A stretch of 64,000 bases of DNA from Pichia kudriavzevii (lineage: Eukaryota; Ascomycota; Pichiomycetes; Pichiales; Pichiaceae), in contig NC_042510.1 in assembly GCF_003054445.1 (NCBI RefSeq), positions 682,001-746,000 of the forward strand. Reading direction: 5' to 3'. This document shows positions 63,692 through 64,000 of this stretch, one piece after another. Each line of letters starts with the position of its first letter. Position 1 is the stretch's first letter. A program made the translations under genes and the position numbers. The notes under the pieces are model-generated. The model was not told where the DNA came from. It was given only the letters and a program-made list of their open reading frames with translations, and searched no databases.

Positions 63692-64000
63692 ATGGCAAAG
63701 GGGAAAGGGAAGAGTTACAAGAAGGAATCCGCCAAGGCTGTGAAGGATACTCCTACTGGAAAGAAAGAAAAGGCTCTCAAGAAGAAGGTTGAAGAATCTA
63801 ATATTGAAGACGAAAAGAAACAACAAGAATCAGAGTCTTCTGGAGCTGAGCAAGAAGAAGAGTCCGATAATGATTCCGAAAGCGACTCCGATGATGAGGA
63901 GCATCTTGATTTGAATGCGCTCAATGAAAGTGAAGGTGATGATGATGATGAGGAAGATCTCTTGGAGGAGACCGGAAAAGAAGAAGAGGAAAAGGACGAA
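63692..64000 (+). CDS. EBP2: EBP2-like rRNA-processing protein, truncated by the window edge
   Basis: Only the first 103 codons are inside the window. They encode a Lys-rich start (MAKGKGKSYKKESAKAVKD) and then a strongly acidic, low-complexity region with Ser/Glu/Asp runs (ESSGAEQEEESDNDSESDSDDEE), including HLDLNALNESEGDD, which resembles EGRLDLEKLAKSDSE of S. cerevisiae Ebp2, a 60S-assembly and rRNA-processing factor. Start: ATG at 63692, preceded by CAATACCTGCATATACA. The RRPE element in the promoter fits a ribosome-biogenesis role. Low complexity makes the match uncertain; another nucleolar acidic protein is possible. Confidence 0.5.
   Translation, partial: MAKGKGKSYKKESAKAVKDTPTGKKEKALKKKVEESNIEDEKKQQESESSGAEQEEESDNDSESDSDDEEHLDLNALNESEGDDDDEEDLLEETGKEEEEKDE

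Overview
The window is 64 kb of a budding-yeast (Saccharomycotina) nuclear chromosome. It is gene-dense, with about 36 protein genes, and nearly all are single-exon. The few introns visible use the yeast signals GTATGT (or GTGAGT) and TACTAAC. Conserved leucines are written as CTG, for example at 43471-43473 in the FMLRRLKED block of MOT1, so CUG is Leu and the CUG-Ser and CUG-Ala yeasts are unlikely. A non-Saccharomyces yeast, perhaps of the Pichiaceae, is my best guess; this is inference. No tRNA, rRNA, transposon, LTR element or CRISPR array was recognised. Several long reading frames open at non-ATG codons; I moved those starts to the first good ATG.

Layout. 1-7.3 kb: MYO2 (class V myosin), the v-SNARE SNC, DIB1 (U5 snRNP) and a spliced RCF1. 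7.5-16.3 kb: TYW1 (wybutosine), a 1.3-kb gene-free stretch, a NPR1/HAL5-type kinase, then RPL10 with a probable 5'-UTR intron, divergent from BUD20. 16.3-25.6 kb: an AMSH-type JAMM deubiquitinase, a CreC/WDR20-like WD40 protein, PRP45, FMS1 and the copper-fist factor MAC1. 26-34.6 kb: a Zn2Cys6 factor, RCF3, UBC7 and an RGT1/EDS1-type Zn2Cys6 factor with a repeat-rich upstream region. 34.8-48.2 kb: a small protein with four N-x-L-L-D-x-x-S-N repeats, a HAD phosphatase, APM3, MOT1 and CYC8/SSN6. 48.3-60 kb: SUS1, YSA1, NAT4, an ornithine-cyclodeaminase-like protein, two probable mitochondrial proteins, GPI12, EMC3 and NTA1. 60-64 kb: CBF1, a 59-residue Cys-rich protein, ERG20 and the start of an EBP2-like gene.

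Links between genes. MYO2 and SNC both serve secretory-vesicle delivery. RCF1 and RCF3 are both respiratory-supercomplex factors. RGT1-type repressors act through the Cyc8-Tup1 co-repressor, and CYC8 lies about 11 kb away. CBF1 is encoded here, and its E-box CACGTG appears three times in its own upstream region, twice between RPL10 and BUD20, and once between ERG20 and the EBP2-like gene. That suggests autoregulation plus control of ribosome genes, as is known for Cbf1 in some non-Saccharomyces yeasts.

The most useful new observations are the unlisted 59-residue Cys-rich gene, the RPL10 5'-UTR intron, a (CA)24 tract inside the RCF1 intron, a possible 51-nt mini-intron ahead of a mitochondrial gene, the four-repeat small protein, and the paired E-boxes.
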